Source: Lachnospiraceae bacterium
GTDB lineage: Bacteria > Bacillota > Clostridia > Lachnospirales > Lachnospiraceae
Assembly: GCA_022792295.1 (NCBI GenBank)
Contig: JAAWAR010000008.1
Coordinates: 1 to 53,601 of the forward strand
Length of the DNA: 53,601 bases
Direction of reading: 5' to 3'
The notes under the pieces were generated by a model, which worked only from the letters and a program-made list of their open reading frames with translations, made no database searches and was not told where the DNA came from. Made by a program: the position numbers and the translations under genes. Shown here in pieces: positions 43,106-50,878 of this stretch. How positions within the stretch are numbered: position 1 is the stretch's first letter; each line of letters opens with the position of its first letter.

Positions 43106-43626
43106 CAGACCCCTCCGGCCGTGGTGCTGCCAAAGCCGCCGTTGCGCACCTCGGTCGTCTCGTCGTCCGTCGTAATTCCGTATCCGACAAAAATCCCCTG
43201 GACGATCCCGGTCCCTTCGTCCGCGGTAAGCGTCTTCCCTTCCTTTGAGTCGTTGGTGAGCTTAATCTGGATATGGCCCTCGTTGTCAGAATGATAATAG
43301 TCGCTGTCAATGACACCGACTGTATTGTTTAGCTGCAGACGGTATTTGAAACCGAGTCCGCTGCGCGGATAGAGCTTTAGGACCCAGCCCTCGTCAATCC
43401 TGACACGGATTCCCGAAAGGATTTTGATGGTCTCGCCAGGCTTCAGGGTAAAGGAACAGGGCGTAAAAAAATCATATCCGGCAGAGCCTGACGTCGCTCT
43501 TTTGGGAAGTCGGATGCGCTCATAGACTGCTTGGATTTCTTCTTTTGCAGCCTGCGGATACGCGGCAAGCCAGTCCTCCTGGAATTGGTCATAGCTGACC
43601 TTTTCGAATTTTGCGATTCTTTGCAT
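43105..43626 (-). CDS. dut: dUTP diphosphatase
   Basis: 173 residues from the ATG at 43626 (AGGAG upstream). All five trimeric dUTPase motifs are present: SAGYDFFTP (I), YPRSGLGFK (II), NTVGVIDSDYYHSDNEGHI (III, with the uridine-binding loop and catalytic Asp), GTGIVQGIF (IV) and RNGGFGST (V, the Phe-containing flexible tail). It converts dUTP to dUMP plus pyrophosphate, preventing uracil in DNA and supplying dUMP. Compared with the usual 140-150 residues it has an N-terminal extension of about 35 residues (QFQEDWLAAYPQAAKEEIQAVYERIRLPKR). It lies just after nrdG, in a deoxynucleotide-supply cluster. Confidence 0.95.
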   Translation of the reverse strand: MQRIAKFEKVSYDQFQEDWLAAYPQAAKEEIQAVYERIRLPKRATSGSAGYDFFTPCSFTLKPGETIKILSGIRVRIDEGWVLKLYPRSGLGFKYRLQLNNTVGVIDSDYYHSDNEGHIQIKLTNDSKEGKTLTADEGTGIVQGIFVGYGITTDDETTEVRNGGFGSTTAGGV

Positions 43627-43699
43627 GGGGTACTCTCCTTTTTTTGATTCGATTGTAATGGAAATGGCTTGGGCAGGGCTTTGCAGCACACACTCCGGG

Positions 43700-44191
43700 T
43701 CAGGTCTCGTGAAGGATGATGCTTCCACTGGCTAACGTCCGTTTCACGTCAATAACGCGTTGGTTTGCACTGCCCTTCCAGTGGAGGCTTTCATCCTTTT
43801 GTTCTTCGATGAAGCGGCCGTCCACAAGTATGTCCAGGAATGGGATGCAGGGGAGGGTTTGGATTTCTTCCCACAAAAAGCCGGTGTAGAGCCAGATTGT
43901 TTTTTGAGGGTATCGGCTGCGGATTTCTTTGATCAGCGCTTCAACCTCGCTGCGGTTTGCCGGATAGAGCGGGTCGCCGCCGCTGAAGGTGATACCGGAG
44001 ATGTAGGGCTTTGCGAGCGCTTTGAACAGCTCTGTTTTTGCGGCCTCATCGAAGGGGACGCCGCCCGCAGGGTCCCAGGTGATTGGGTTTTGACAGTTTT
44101 TGCAGGCGTGGCTGCAGCCTGCAAGCCAGAGGACGACCCGCAGGCCGTCGCCGTTTAGCATGTCGTCTTTGGTGATGTTGTGGTAGCGCAT
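43700..44191 (-). CDS. nrdG: Anaerobic ribonucleotide reductase activating protein (radical SAM)
   Basis: 163 residues from MRYHNITK at 44191; a longer frame to 44341 would overlap nrdD and is rejected. The radical-SAM cysteines are CSHACKNC (C-x3-C-x2-C), preceded by GLRVVLWLAGC and followed by QNPITWDP and the SAM-binding GITFSGGDPL. It uses S-adenosylmethionine and a 4Fe-4S cluster to put the glycyl radical on NrdD. The RBS AGGAG is about 12 bases from the ATG, rather far. It may activate both NrdD proteins of this window, as no other nrdG is present here. Confidence 0.95.
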   Translation of the reverse strand: MRYHNITKDDMLNGDGLRVVLWLAGCSHACKNCQNPITWDPAGGVPFDEAAKTELFKALAKPYISGITFSGGDPLYPANRSEVEALIKEIRSRYPQKTIWLYTGFLWEEIQTLPCIPFLDILVDGRFIEEQKDESLHWKGSANQRVIDVKRTLASGSIILHET

Positions 44192-44297
44192 GGGTGAGAG
44201 GGAGCTCCTTTTTTGATGGTGGTGTGTGTCGTTTACATTAATGATATGATAAGCATCATTCGGAATTGGGCTGCACCCTATGGAAAGCTTAGGGTCG

Positions 44298-46430
44298 TCA
44301 CATGCTCCTTCTCTCCGCGATTTCGGCCATTTTTGCGTCATTGAGCCTTGTGTCGCCTTTGACGCGGGAGTAGCTTAAATAGCCGTTCATGCGGTCGATC
44401 TTTGTCAGGTTTTTGCTGCCGCAGACCGGGCAGACGTCCATGCTCAGCTCCTCATGGCCGCAGTCGTCGCAGTAGGAAAGGGACAGGTTCACGCCCTCAT
44501 AAAAGCCCATCTGCATGGCCCTGCGGACGAGCGATTTGATTGCTTCTTTATTGTAATCAATCGGATATTTCACATACTGGATCTTTCCGCCGTTGGAAAG
44601 CTCCCAAAAGCGGTATTCCAGATCCTGCTTTTCAATCGGTGTGATGTCCTCCGTCACATGGCAATGAAAACCGTTGCTTACGTATTCGCGGTCCGAAACG
44701 TTTTCCACAAGGCCATATTTTTTTCTGAACTGCTTCACCTGCAGCCCGCAGAGATTTTCAGCCGGTGTCGCATAGATCGCATAAAGGTTCCCGTCGGCTT
44801 TCTTGAACTCGTTCACCTTGTCGTTAATATGGCGCAGTACGTCAAGCGCAAACCGGCCGTCTTCTACGAGGGACTTCCCGTTGTACAGCCTTTGCAGCTC
44901 GTTGAACGCCGTGATGCCAAACGACGCTGTCGCCGTCTTTAAGAGGGGCTTAATCTTATCATGCAGCCCCAGATGCCCGCCGTAGAAGCCGCCTTCACAG
45001 TACGCCAGCGGATTGGTGGAGGCGCGCATTTCTCCGAGATATGCGTAGGTGCGGATATGGATTTTGCGGATCAGCTCCAAATAGTAATCCAACACCTCGT
45101 AGAAATCCCGGCTCTCCTGCCTGGCGCGTGCCAGGATCATCGGCAGATGCAGGCTCACCACACCGATATTAAAGCGCCCGACAAACACCGGCTCATCCTT
45201 TTCATCCGCCGGCTCCATGCCGCCCCGCTCATACCACGGGGAGAGGAACGCACGGCAGCCCATCGGGCTTATGATCTTTCCGTATTTCTTGTACATGCCG
45301 GCAATATATCCCTCTCCGGTCAGGGACAGCCAATCCGGGTACATGGTCTTTGACGAACACTCGATGCCCGCCTCAAAGACGTCCTCCAGCTCTCCCCCTG
45401 GCCCGTGGAGTTGTTCATCGTAAAGGAACACCACCTTCGGAAACAGCACCGGTTTCTTTCGGCCGGCCTTTCCCTGGCCCTTTTTGCGCACGTTTAACAT
45501 CGTGATCGTCGCCATCTTGGCAAAACGGCTCGTTCCGGTACCTGCGGTCATCGTGATAAACGGGTAATCCCCGCGGCTTGAGGAGACGGAATTGAACTTA
45601 TATTCCCATCCCTGGAAGCCCTGCTCCATGTCGCGCTGCACGTCATTCCAGGCAGTCTCCTTGGCTTTCTCCTCGTCTAACCCCAAGTCAATGTATTTAT
45701 GGATAAATTTTGTGTAGGATTTTTCCGCGTAGGGCGCAAGGATGTTTTCGACGTTCGCCACCGTAAAGCCGCCATATTGCTGGCTTGCGGCGCTTAAGAC
45801 AATATCCCCGATCACATCAAAGGCCACGTCAAGCGTCTTCGGCTCGTTGTACCAGAGGTTCCCCATCTCAAAGCCGCCGGTCAGCACCTCTTTCACATCA
45901 AACAGGCAGCAGTTCATCGTGTCACGTCTGGCCGACATATCATGGATATACAAGTATCCGTCACGGCACGCCTGCAGCTCCTCGACCGTCATGAAAAATT
46001 TTTGGTAGAGGGACTTATTAAGCTCATTAAAAATCAGGCTCCGCTTTGTGGACACCAGGGCGCTGTCCGTATTGCTGTTTTCCTTGTCGCCGATGTACAT
46101 AATTGACTGGCTCTTTTTGTAGACCTCGTCTAACATCCGCACAAAATCCTGCTTGTAGTTGCGGTAATCCCGGTAGCTTTTCGCCACCAGCGGATTGACC
46201 CGCTCCAGCGCTCCCTCAACGATGTTGTGCATCTGGGCAATCGGGATCTCCGAAAGCTCCATAGACTCCGCCTTCTCCTCCACAAACTGGCAGATAAAGT
46301 TCGTCTCGGCTTTGGAAAATTCGATCATCGCACGGTCCGCCGACTTATTTACCGCCACCACAACCTTCTGTACATTAAAAGCCTCACGCGTTCCGTCCTT
46401 TTTGATTACTTTGATCTCGCTGCAGTTCAT
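44298..46430 (-). CDS. nrdD: Class III (anaerobic) ribonucleoside-triphosphate reductase
   Basis: 710 residues from the ATG at 46430 (GGAGGAG upstream). ATP-cone at the N terminus (IKVIKKDGTREAFNVQKVVVAVNKS), catalytic barrel with the family's cysteine segments, a complete zinc site of two C-x2-C pairs (CDDCG and CPVCG) and glycyl-radical motif RMNGYLSYSRV followed by RLNDAKMAEIAER. This is the formate-using type seen in E. coli (family knowledge), unlike the glutaredoxin-fused copy at 38464-40857. It starts one base after scpB ends, so it is co-transcribed with scpAB, and nrdG follows. Confidence 0.96.
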   Translation of the reverse strand: MNCSEIKVIKKDGTREAFNVQKVVVAVNKSADRAMIEFSKAETNFICQFVEEKAESMELSEIPIAQMHNIVEGALERVNPLVAKSYRDYRNYKQDFVRMLDEVYKKSQSIMYIGDKENSNTDSALVSTKRSLIFNELNKSLYQKFFMTVEELQACRDGYLYIHDMSARRDTMNCCLFDVKEVLTGGFEMGNLWYNEPKTLDVAFDVIGDIVLSAASQQYGGFTVANVENILAPYAEKSYTKFIHKYIDLGLDEEKAKETAWNDVQRDMEQGFQGWEYKFNSVSSSRGDYPFITMTAGTGTSRFAKMATITMLNVRKKGQGKAGRKKPVLFPKVVFLYDEQLHGPGGELEDVFEAGIECSSKTMYPDWLSLTGEGYIAGMYKKYGKIISPMGCRAFLSPWYERGGMEPADEKDEPVFVGRFNIGVVSLHLPMILARARQESRDFYEVLDYYLELIRKIHIRTYAYLGEMRASTNPLAYCEGGFYGGHLGLHDKIKPLLKTATASFGITAFNELQRLYNGKSLVEDGRFALDVLRHINDKVNEFKKADGNLYAIYATPAENLCGLQVKQFRKKYGLVENVSDREYVSNGFHCHVTEDITPIEKQDLEYRFWELSNGGKIQYVKYPIDYNKEAIKSLVRRAMQMGFYEGVNLSLSYCDDCGHEELSMDVCPVCGSKNLTKIDRMNGYLSYSRVKGDTRLNDAKMAEIAERRSM

Positions 46431-46431
46431 A

Positions 46432-47046
46432 TTATGTCTCCTCCGTTTCTCCCTCCAAAAGCCGTCCCTCTGCGTCAAGCTTCAGATTCAGCTCCTCCTC
46501 CACCTCGATGCGGATCTCCTCCTGCTTCTCGACACCGGGCTTTGGAAGCTCCTCCGTCGAACCGACGCCAAAGCGCCGCAAAAACTCCTCTGTCGTTCCA
46601 AATAAGGCCGGTCTTCCCGGCGCATCCAGCCTGCCTGCCTCATACACAAGGCCATATTCCACGAGACGGTTGACTGCATGATCTGCGTTCACACCCCGGA
46701 TTTTCTCGATATCCGCCTTTGTCACCGGCTGCTTATATGCAATGATCGCAAGCGTTTCCATGGCTACCTCTGTAAGCACCTGTTTTTTCGGCGCAGACGC
46801 CACTCGGATCAGGCTCGCATAGTATTCGGCCCGCGTACACATCTGGTAGCTGTCCTCTAAACGCACAATCTGGATCCCGCCTCCGGCTGCCTCATAGCGT
46901 TTTCTCAGGCGCTCGGCCGCCTCTCTCGCTTCGCTTTCTTTACATTCCAGCGCGGCGGCAAGCTGGCCTACCGTAACGGAATTTCCCATCGTAAACAGCA
47001 CGGCCTCAACGACGGCCTCCTGCCCCTTTAATTCTTCCTCTCTCAT
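46432..47046 (-). CDS. scpB: Segregation and condensation protein B
   Basis: 204 residues, normal ScpB length. Two winged-helix domains: AVVEAVLFTMGNSVTVGQLAAAL at the N terminus and TEVAMETLAIIAYKQPVTKADIEKIRGV in the middle, followed by VNRLVEYGLVYEAGRLDAPGRP and the FGTTEEFLRRFG block, then an acidic tail. It dimerises, binds ScpA and with SMC forms bacterial condensin. Its ATG overlaps the scpA stop (ATGA) and GGAGG precedes it. Confidence 0.97.
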   Translation of the reverse strand: MREEELKGQEAVVEAVLFTMGNSVTVGQLAAALECKESEAREAAERLRKRYEAAGGGIQIVRLEDSYQMCTRAEYYASLIRVASAPKKQVLTEVAMETLAIIAYKQPVTKADIEKIRGVNADHAVNRLVEYGLVYEAGRLDAPGRPALFGTTEEFLRRFGVGSTEELPKPGVEKQEEIRIEVEEELNLKLDAEGRLLEGETEET

Positions 47047-47834
47047 CCATATTCCTCCACCTGGATAACAGGCAGTTCCTCTCCTTCCTCCGCCTCCAGC
47101 ACCTCGATCTGCATATCGTCAAACAGCTTCTCCTGCGTCAGACGAATCCGCCCGACCTTCATAAGCTCCAAAAGCGCCAGGAAAGTCACAACCACCTCCG
47201 TCTTATCACGGGAGCGCTCCAGCAGGCCGCGGAAGCTGAAGGTCCTGTGCTCTCTGGCATACTCCATAACGGAGAAAAGCTTTTCTTCCAAGCTGACCGG
47301 TTCTTTTTTGATCGTACCGAAGCTGCTGCGCACCGGATCGATCTTGTCCTGCTGCCGCCGCATGACCGCCTCAAAAATACATTGCAGCTTTGTCAGCGTC
47401 ACATCATGAAGCAGCTTGTCCAGATCCACCGGCTGCTCATATTTTGCCACCTCTTTGGGAATAGTCGGCGTCTTATAAAAAACCTGATCTGCATCGACCT
47501 CCATGTCTCTGAATTCCATCGACATATATTTATACAGCTTATATTCCAGAAGCCGCGCCACTAACTCTGCACGCGGGTCCTCCTCCTCGCCCTCCTCGTT
47601 CACTTCTCTTGGAAGGAGCATCCGAGCCTTTATGTCCAAAAGCGTCGCCGCCATCACGAGGAACTCGCTGACCACATCCAGGGAGCGTTTCTCCATATGA
47701 CTCACATAGTCCAGATATTGATCTGTAATCTCAGCGATCGGAATATCATAGATATTGACCTTGTTTTTCTCGATCAGGTGAAGGAGCAGATCAAGCGGCC
47801 CTTCAAATGTCTCCAGCTTATAGGAAAGCTCCAA
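47043..47834 (-). CDS. scpA: Segregation and condensation protein A (kleisin)
   Basis: 263 residues if started at the TTG at 47834, which has GGGGGAT upstream; longer frames to 47930 run into the promoter region. N-terminal YKLETFEGPLDLLLHLIEKN and IYDIPIAEITDQYLDY are the SMC-neck-binding part; DVVSEFLVMAATLLDIKARMLLP is the classic kleisin helix; the middle acidic segment binds ScpB; the C-terminal winged helix (FLALLELMKVGRIRLTQEKLF) binds the SMC cap. It bridges SMC heads in chromosome condensation. First gene of the leftward housekeeping operon. Confidence 0.96.
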   Translation of the reverse strand: MELSYKLETFEGPLDLLLHLIEKNKVNIYDIPIAEITDQYLDYVSHMEKRSLDVVSEFLVMAATLLDIKARMLLPREVNEEGEEEDPRAELVARLLEYKLYKYMSMEFRDMEVDADQVFYKTPTIPKEVAKYEQPVDLDKLLHDVTLTKLQCIFEAVMRRQQDKIDPVRSSFGTIKKEPVSLEEKLFSVMEYAREHRTFSFRGLLERSRDKTEVVVTFLALLELMKVGRIRLTQEKLFDDMQIEVLEAEEGEELPVIQVEEYG

Positions 47835-47904
47835 TTCGGTATCCCCCGCAGCATTTTTATATTCTGTCAGAAAAAAGAGCCCCGGTAATGAAGCTCTCCC
47901 CCTC

Positions 47905-47949
47905 CTGGCATATATACGCCAGTATAACAAATTTTTTTCTCTCTGTAAA
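47905..47949 (-). promoter_or_regulatory. Promoter of the scpAB-nrdDG-dut-hflX run, with a small dyad
   Basis: On the minus strand TTTACA (47949-47944), 17 bases and TATACT (47926-47921). CTGGC-8-GCCAG (47905-47922) overlaps the end of the -10 box and start site and could be an operator or a leader hairpin. Confidence 0.7.
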
Positions 47950-47957
47950 TAGCTTTC

Positions 47958-48824
47958 TCAAAATCTGGTTTCTTTTTCAATACGCACCACAATAAGTTGT
48001 GGTTTATTGTTGAGACGAATGTTAATCGAATGCGTCCCAAGGCCCCGCCCCGCGAGCATATAACGTCCTTGCTTTTCAAAAAAGCCCTCGCACCAGGGAT
48101 AAAAAAACTGATACTGCGGCGTCATGACTCCCCCCAAAAACGGAAGCCGGATCGTCCCGCCATGGAAATGTCCTGCGAGCGTCAGATCCGCTCCCCAGGC
48201 GGCATATTCCTCAAAAAACATCGGCGAATGGGCCAAAAGCACCACAAAGCGTTTATCAGATGCCGGGCCCAATGTCCGCTCCATAAAGCGTGCCGGAAGC
48301 TTCGGCATCCCCTTTCGGTAGCAGAAAGCCGGCAGATCTATGCCGCAGATGCGAAACTCCTCTCCGAAATCCAGGAAGCTGTCCGCCAGACAGACGACGC
48401 CTCCAGCTTTCAGTTCCATCCGGTAGTCCCGATACAGCAGCCCATACGTCTGCGTCTCCCGGCGCATACGCTGTTCATGGTTTCCGTTTGTGCAAATGAC
48501 AGGGAATTCCTTTGCAAGCACTGTAAGAAGCGAAAGCGACTTTTTCAGATCGGTATCTCCTTTCGCAATAACCATATCCCCGCCCGATAAAACCGCATCC
48601 GGCTCCTCCCGGCGTATGACCGCGAAAAGACGCCGGTTCCCCTCTCCGAATTCCTTATCATGCAGATCGGTCAGAAACACGAAGGTCCTTCCTGCACCGT
48701 TAAGCTTTGGAGAGCGGATCACATACCGCTCCACAGAAATCGCATCTTTCTCATACTCGGACCGCAGCAGGCAGGCAAAGCCTGCCAGGGCTGCGGCCGC
48801 TGTCATTTTGACAATCTGATTCAC
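47958..48824 (-). CDS. Metallophosphoesterase (calcineurin-like, membrane-anchored)
   Basis: 288 residues with a GTG start at 48824 (GGGAG four bases upstream). One N-terminal hydrophobic segment (about 5-20, MTAAAALAGFACLL) likely anchors it. Metal motifs in order: FLTDLHD (D-x-H), SGGDMV (GD), TNGNHE (GNH), LLAHSP (H) and LAGHFHGG (GH-x-H), with PFLGGVMTPQYQFFYPWCEG at the end. This is the YkuE/YaeI-like group, which acts on phosphoesters, some in lipid metabolism. It follows the carboxypeptidase by 11 bases and probably shares its transcript. Confidence 0.92.
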   Translation of the reverse strand: MNQIVKMTAAAALAGFACLLRSEYEKDAISVERYVIRSPKLNGAGRTFVFLTDLHDKEFGEGNRRLFAVIRREEPDAVLSGGDMVIAKGDTDLKKSLSLLTVLAKEFPVICTNGNHEQRMRRETQTYGLLYRDYRMELKAGGVVCLADSFLDFGEEFRICGIDLPAFCYRKGMPKLPARFMERTLGPASDKRFVVLLAHSPMFFEEYAAWGADLTLAGHFHGGTIRLPFLGGVMTPQYQFFYPWCEGFFEKQGRYMLAGRGLGTHSINIRLNNKPQLIVVRIEKETRF

Positions 48825-48835
48825 TCTGCTCCCTG

Positions 48836-50461
48836 TTACGGAGTCGCCGATTCCACCCAGATTCCGTCGGCTCCAACGTAATATTTATTATCGATCCACG
48901 TGTTTTTCATCATACTTCCGTCGGCCCCGAGATAGAACCACTTTCCGGCATCCTGTGCCCAGTCATTCTTCGTGATCTTGCCGTCGGCTCCCAGATAAAA
49001 CCACTTTCCGGAGTCCTGCTCCCAGGCATTCTTTGTGATGGTCCCGTCGTTTCCAAGGTAGAACCACTCACCGCCATCCTGCGCCCAGGCATTTTTTGTC
49101 ATCGCACCGTTTGCCGCAAAATGACGCCAAGTGCCCGAAACATTCTGCCAGCCGGTCAGCATACGCCCGTCAGAACCAAACAGATAGGAGACATTGTTTA
49201 CATTGAGAAGGCAGTTAACGGCCCTCTTTCCGTCTGCAAGCTCAAGCCGCCAGTCATTTCCATCCTGAATCCATTTATACTGGCTGACCGACTGGCCCAA
49301 AGAACTCCCCTGATCTGTTCCGGCATTTAAGACCTCAAAGCCGTAGTCTAAAAGAGCCTTTGTATCCTCGTAATGCGTGCTTTTTGCTTTCATGACAATC
49401 GCGATCAGGCGTGTTCCGTCCTTTTCCACACATGTCGCCAGCGTATTGCCTGCAAGAGAAGTATACCCGGTCTTGCCGGCAATGATTCCTTTATAATAGC
49501 GGGAATCGTTTGCGTAAAGCATTTTGTGACCCGGCGTAAGTGTCTGCGCCCCGGCGTTTTTCGTGGCCGGGAACTGATAGCTTAAGGTCGAAACGATCTC
49601 GCACAGAGTCTTGTTGTCAAACGCCGCCTTCGCAATTTTCGCCATATCACGGCAGGTCGTATAATGGTTGCTGTCATTGAGCCCGCTTGGGTTCACGAAA
49701 TGCGTACCGGTACAGCCCAGCGAGGCTGCCTTTGCATTCATCTTATCCGCAAAGCCTGAAATGCTGCCGCCCACATGCTCTGCGAGTCCATTGGCGACCT
49801 CATTGGCCGACTTTAGCAAAAGCCCGTATAAGCAGTCCTTAACAGAAACCTTATCTCCCTCGGAGATCTTAAGCGTCACCGCACCGGACTCGAGATCCGT
49901 CACGGCCGTCTTGGAAAACGTTACCATGTCATCCATCTTCGCGTTCTCCAGGACCAAAAGGGCCGTCATCAGCTTCGTCATGCTGGCCGGATACAGCTTC
50001 ATATCCGCGTTCTTTTCAAAAAGGAACGTGTTATGCGTCGCATCATAGAGAACTGCCGCCTCCGCAGAAATCTTGGGCTGTGGGACCGTCGTCTGCTTGG
50101 CCGGGGTTGTTTGGTTTGTCTGATTCGTTGCGGTCTGGTTTGGATTTGTCTGATTGGGTGTGTTCCCTGCAGACGGAGTCTGGATCCCTCCCGGATTCCC
50201 TGTCCCAGGAGTCAGCGTCATATCGTTTTGACCGCCGGGGCCAACAGTTGAAACCGAATTGTTGTTCGTATTCTGGCTGGTATAATCCTGCTTTGTATCC
50301 TTGCTTTCAGACGCACCGGGGCCAACCCGCGAACCAACCTCATCCCCGTACAGCACTTCTATGCCGCTCTCGGGAGTCCTTGCAGTCTCTGCAAAAGAAA
50401 TCTGCGCCGTCATCAGAGAAAGCGCCAAACTCAGACTTAAAATCCGTATTTTTTTACACAT
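48836..50461 (-). CDS. Serine-type D-Ala-D-Ala carboxypeptidase with C-terminal choline-binding-type repeats
   Basis: 541 residues from the ATG at 50461. A Sec signal (cleaved after SFA), an Asn/Thr/Gln-rich linker to about residue 130, then the S11 penicillin-binding domain with S-x-x-K (PASMTKLMTALL), S-x-N (KSANEVANGL) and K-T-G (GKTGYTSLAGNTL). After about residue 420 comes a PBP5-like cap region, then four 21-residue W-x(8-10)-GWFYL-type cell-wall-binding units. It trims the terminal D-Ala of stem peptides outside the cell, lowering cross-linking; the repeats hold it to choline-decorated or other wall polymers. Confidence 0.95.
   Translation of the reverse strand: MCKKIRILSLSLALSLMTAQISFAETARTPESGIEVLYGDEVGSRVGPGASESKDTKQDYTSQNTNNNSVSTVGPGGQNDMTLTPGTGNPGGIQTPSAGNTPNQTNPNQTATNQTNQTTPAKQTTVPQPKISAEAAVLYDATHNTFLFEKNADMKLYPASMTKLMTALLVLENAKMDDMVTFSKTAVTDLESGAVTLKISEGDKVSVKDCLYGLLLKSANEVANGLAEHVGGSISGFADKMNAKAASLGCTGTHFVNPSGLNDSNHYTTCRDMAKIAKAAFDNKTLCEIVSTLSYQFPATKNAGAQTLTPGHKMLYANDSRYYKGIIAGKTGYTSLAGNTLATCVEKDGTRLIAIVMKAKSTHYEDTKALLDYGFEVLNAGTDQGSSLGQSVSQYKWIQDGNDWRLELADGKRAVNCLLNVNNVSYLFGSDGRMLTGWQNVSGTWRHFAANGAMTKNAWAQDGGEWFYLGNDGTITKNAWEQDSGKWFYLGADGKITKNDWAQDAGKWFYLGADGSMMKNTWIDNKYYVGADGIWVESATP
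48902..49153 (-). repeat. Four tandem 63-bp cell-wall-binding repeats in the carboxypeptidase gene
   Basis: Units of 21 codons (approximately 48902-48964, 48965-49027, 49028-49090, 49091-49153) with near-identical central DNA. They encode WAQDGGEWFYLGNDGTITKN-like units; a shorter degenerate unit ends the protein. Copy number could change by recombination. Confidence 0.85.
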
Positions 50462-50560
50462 CTCCTGTACTCCAATCTGTCTTGTTTTACAATCCCTGTC
50501 TGTAGTGATACGTTCGCACTGCGGAGCTCCAACCCGCACTGCTTTTTTGCTTTTGTTAAG

Positions 50561-50569
50561 ATTATAACA
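50561..50569 (-). promoter_or_regulatory. Extended -10 promoter of the carboxypeptidase gene
   Basis: TGTTATAAT on the minus strand, about 100 bases upstream of the ATG; no good -35. Confidence 0.5.
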
Positions 50570-50658
50570 CATCCCAAAGGACATGCTGTCCCTCCGGGGG
50601 GAGGCGCATGATTTGCTTCGGTTATTTCCCTCCCTTCGGGCGGGCGCAAATCAGCGCT

Positions 50659-50684
50659 GGTATAATCTTGGAACAGATTATACC
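50659..50684. promoter_or_regulatory. Palindrome carrying an extended -10 on both strands
   Basis: GGTATAATCT-TGGAAC-AGATTATACC: perfect ten-base arms. Each strand reads TGGTATAAT, an extended -10, so it may be a symmetric promoter/operator; -35 boxes are poor on both sides. Confidence 0.5.
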
Positions 50685-50878
50685 ATATTTTAGTTAAAAA
50701 AGTATTACATTTTCATAAACTTTTTGCGGCAGAATTATGTCCGGAGCAATTATCCAGATAAGGGCAAAGAAACCGCTGCGGTTGAACCAGTCAAACTGCA
50801 GCCGCAAGTGGAAGCGGATTCCCGGCAGAACCCGCTCCTGTCTGCACCGGTGCCGGCCGTAGTCTGGCCTGCCGCTTC

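Larger units (their letters stand above)
50462..50878. other. Intergenic region with GC-rich hairpins and extended -10 boxes
   Basis: Between the carboxypeptidase gene and argS. It holds an extended -10 (TGTTATAAT, minus strand, 50561-50569), a hairpin with TGATTTGC (50609-50616) pairing GCAAATCA (50646-50653), and a palindrome at 50659-50684. Bases 50700-50878 are GC-rich with no gene I can support; no clear argS terminator is seen. Confidence 0.55.

Noticed and set aside
48902-49153. CRISPR-like direct repeats
   Set aside because: The 63-bp periodicity is in-frame protein repeats of a cell-wall-binding domain, without spacers.
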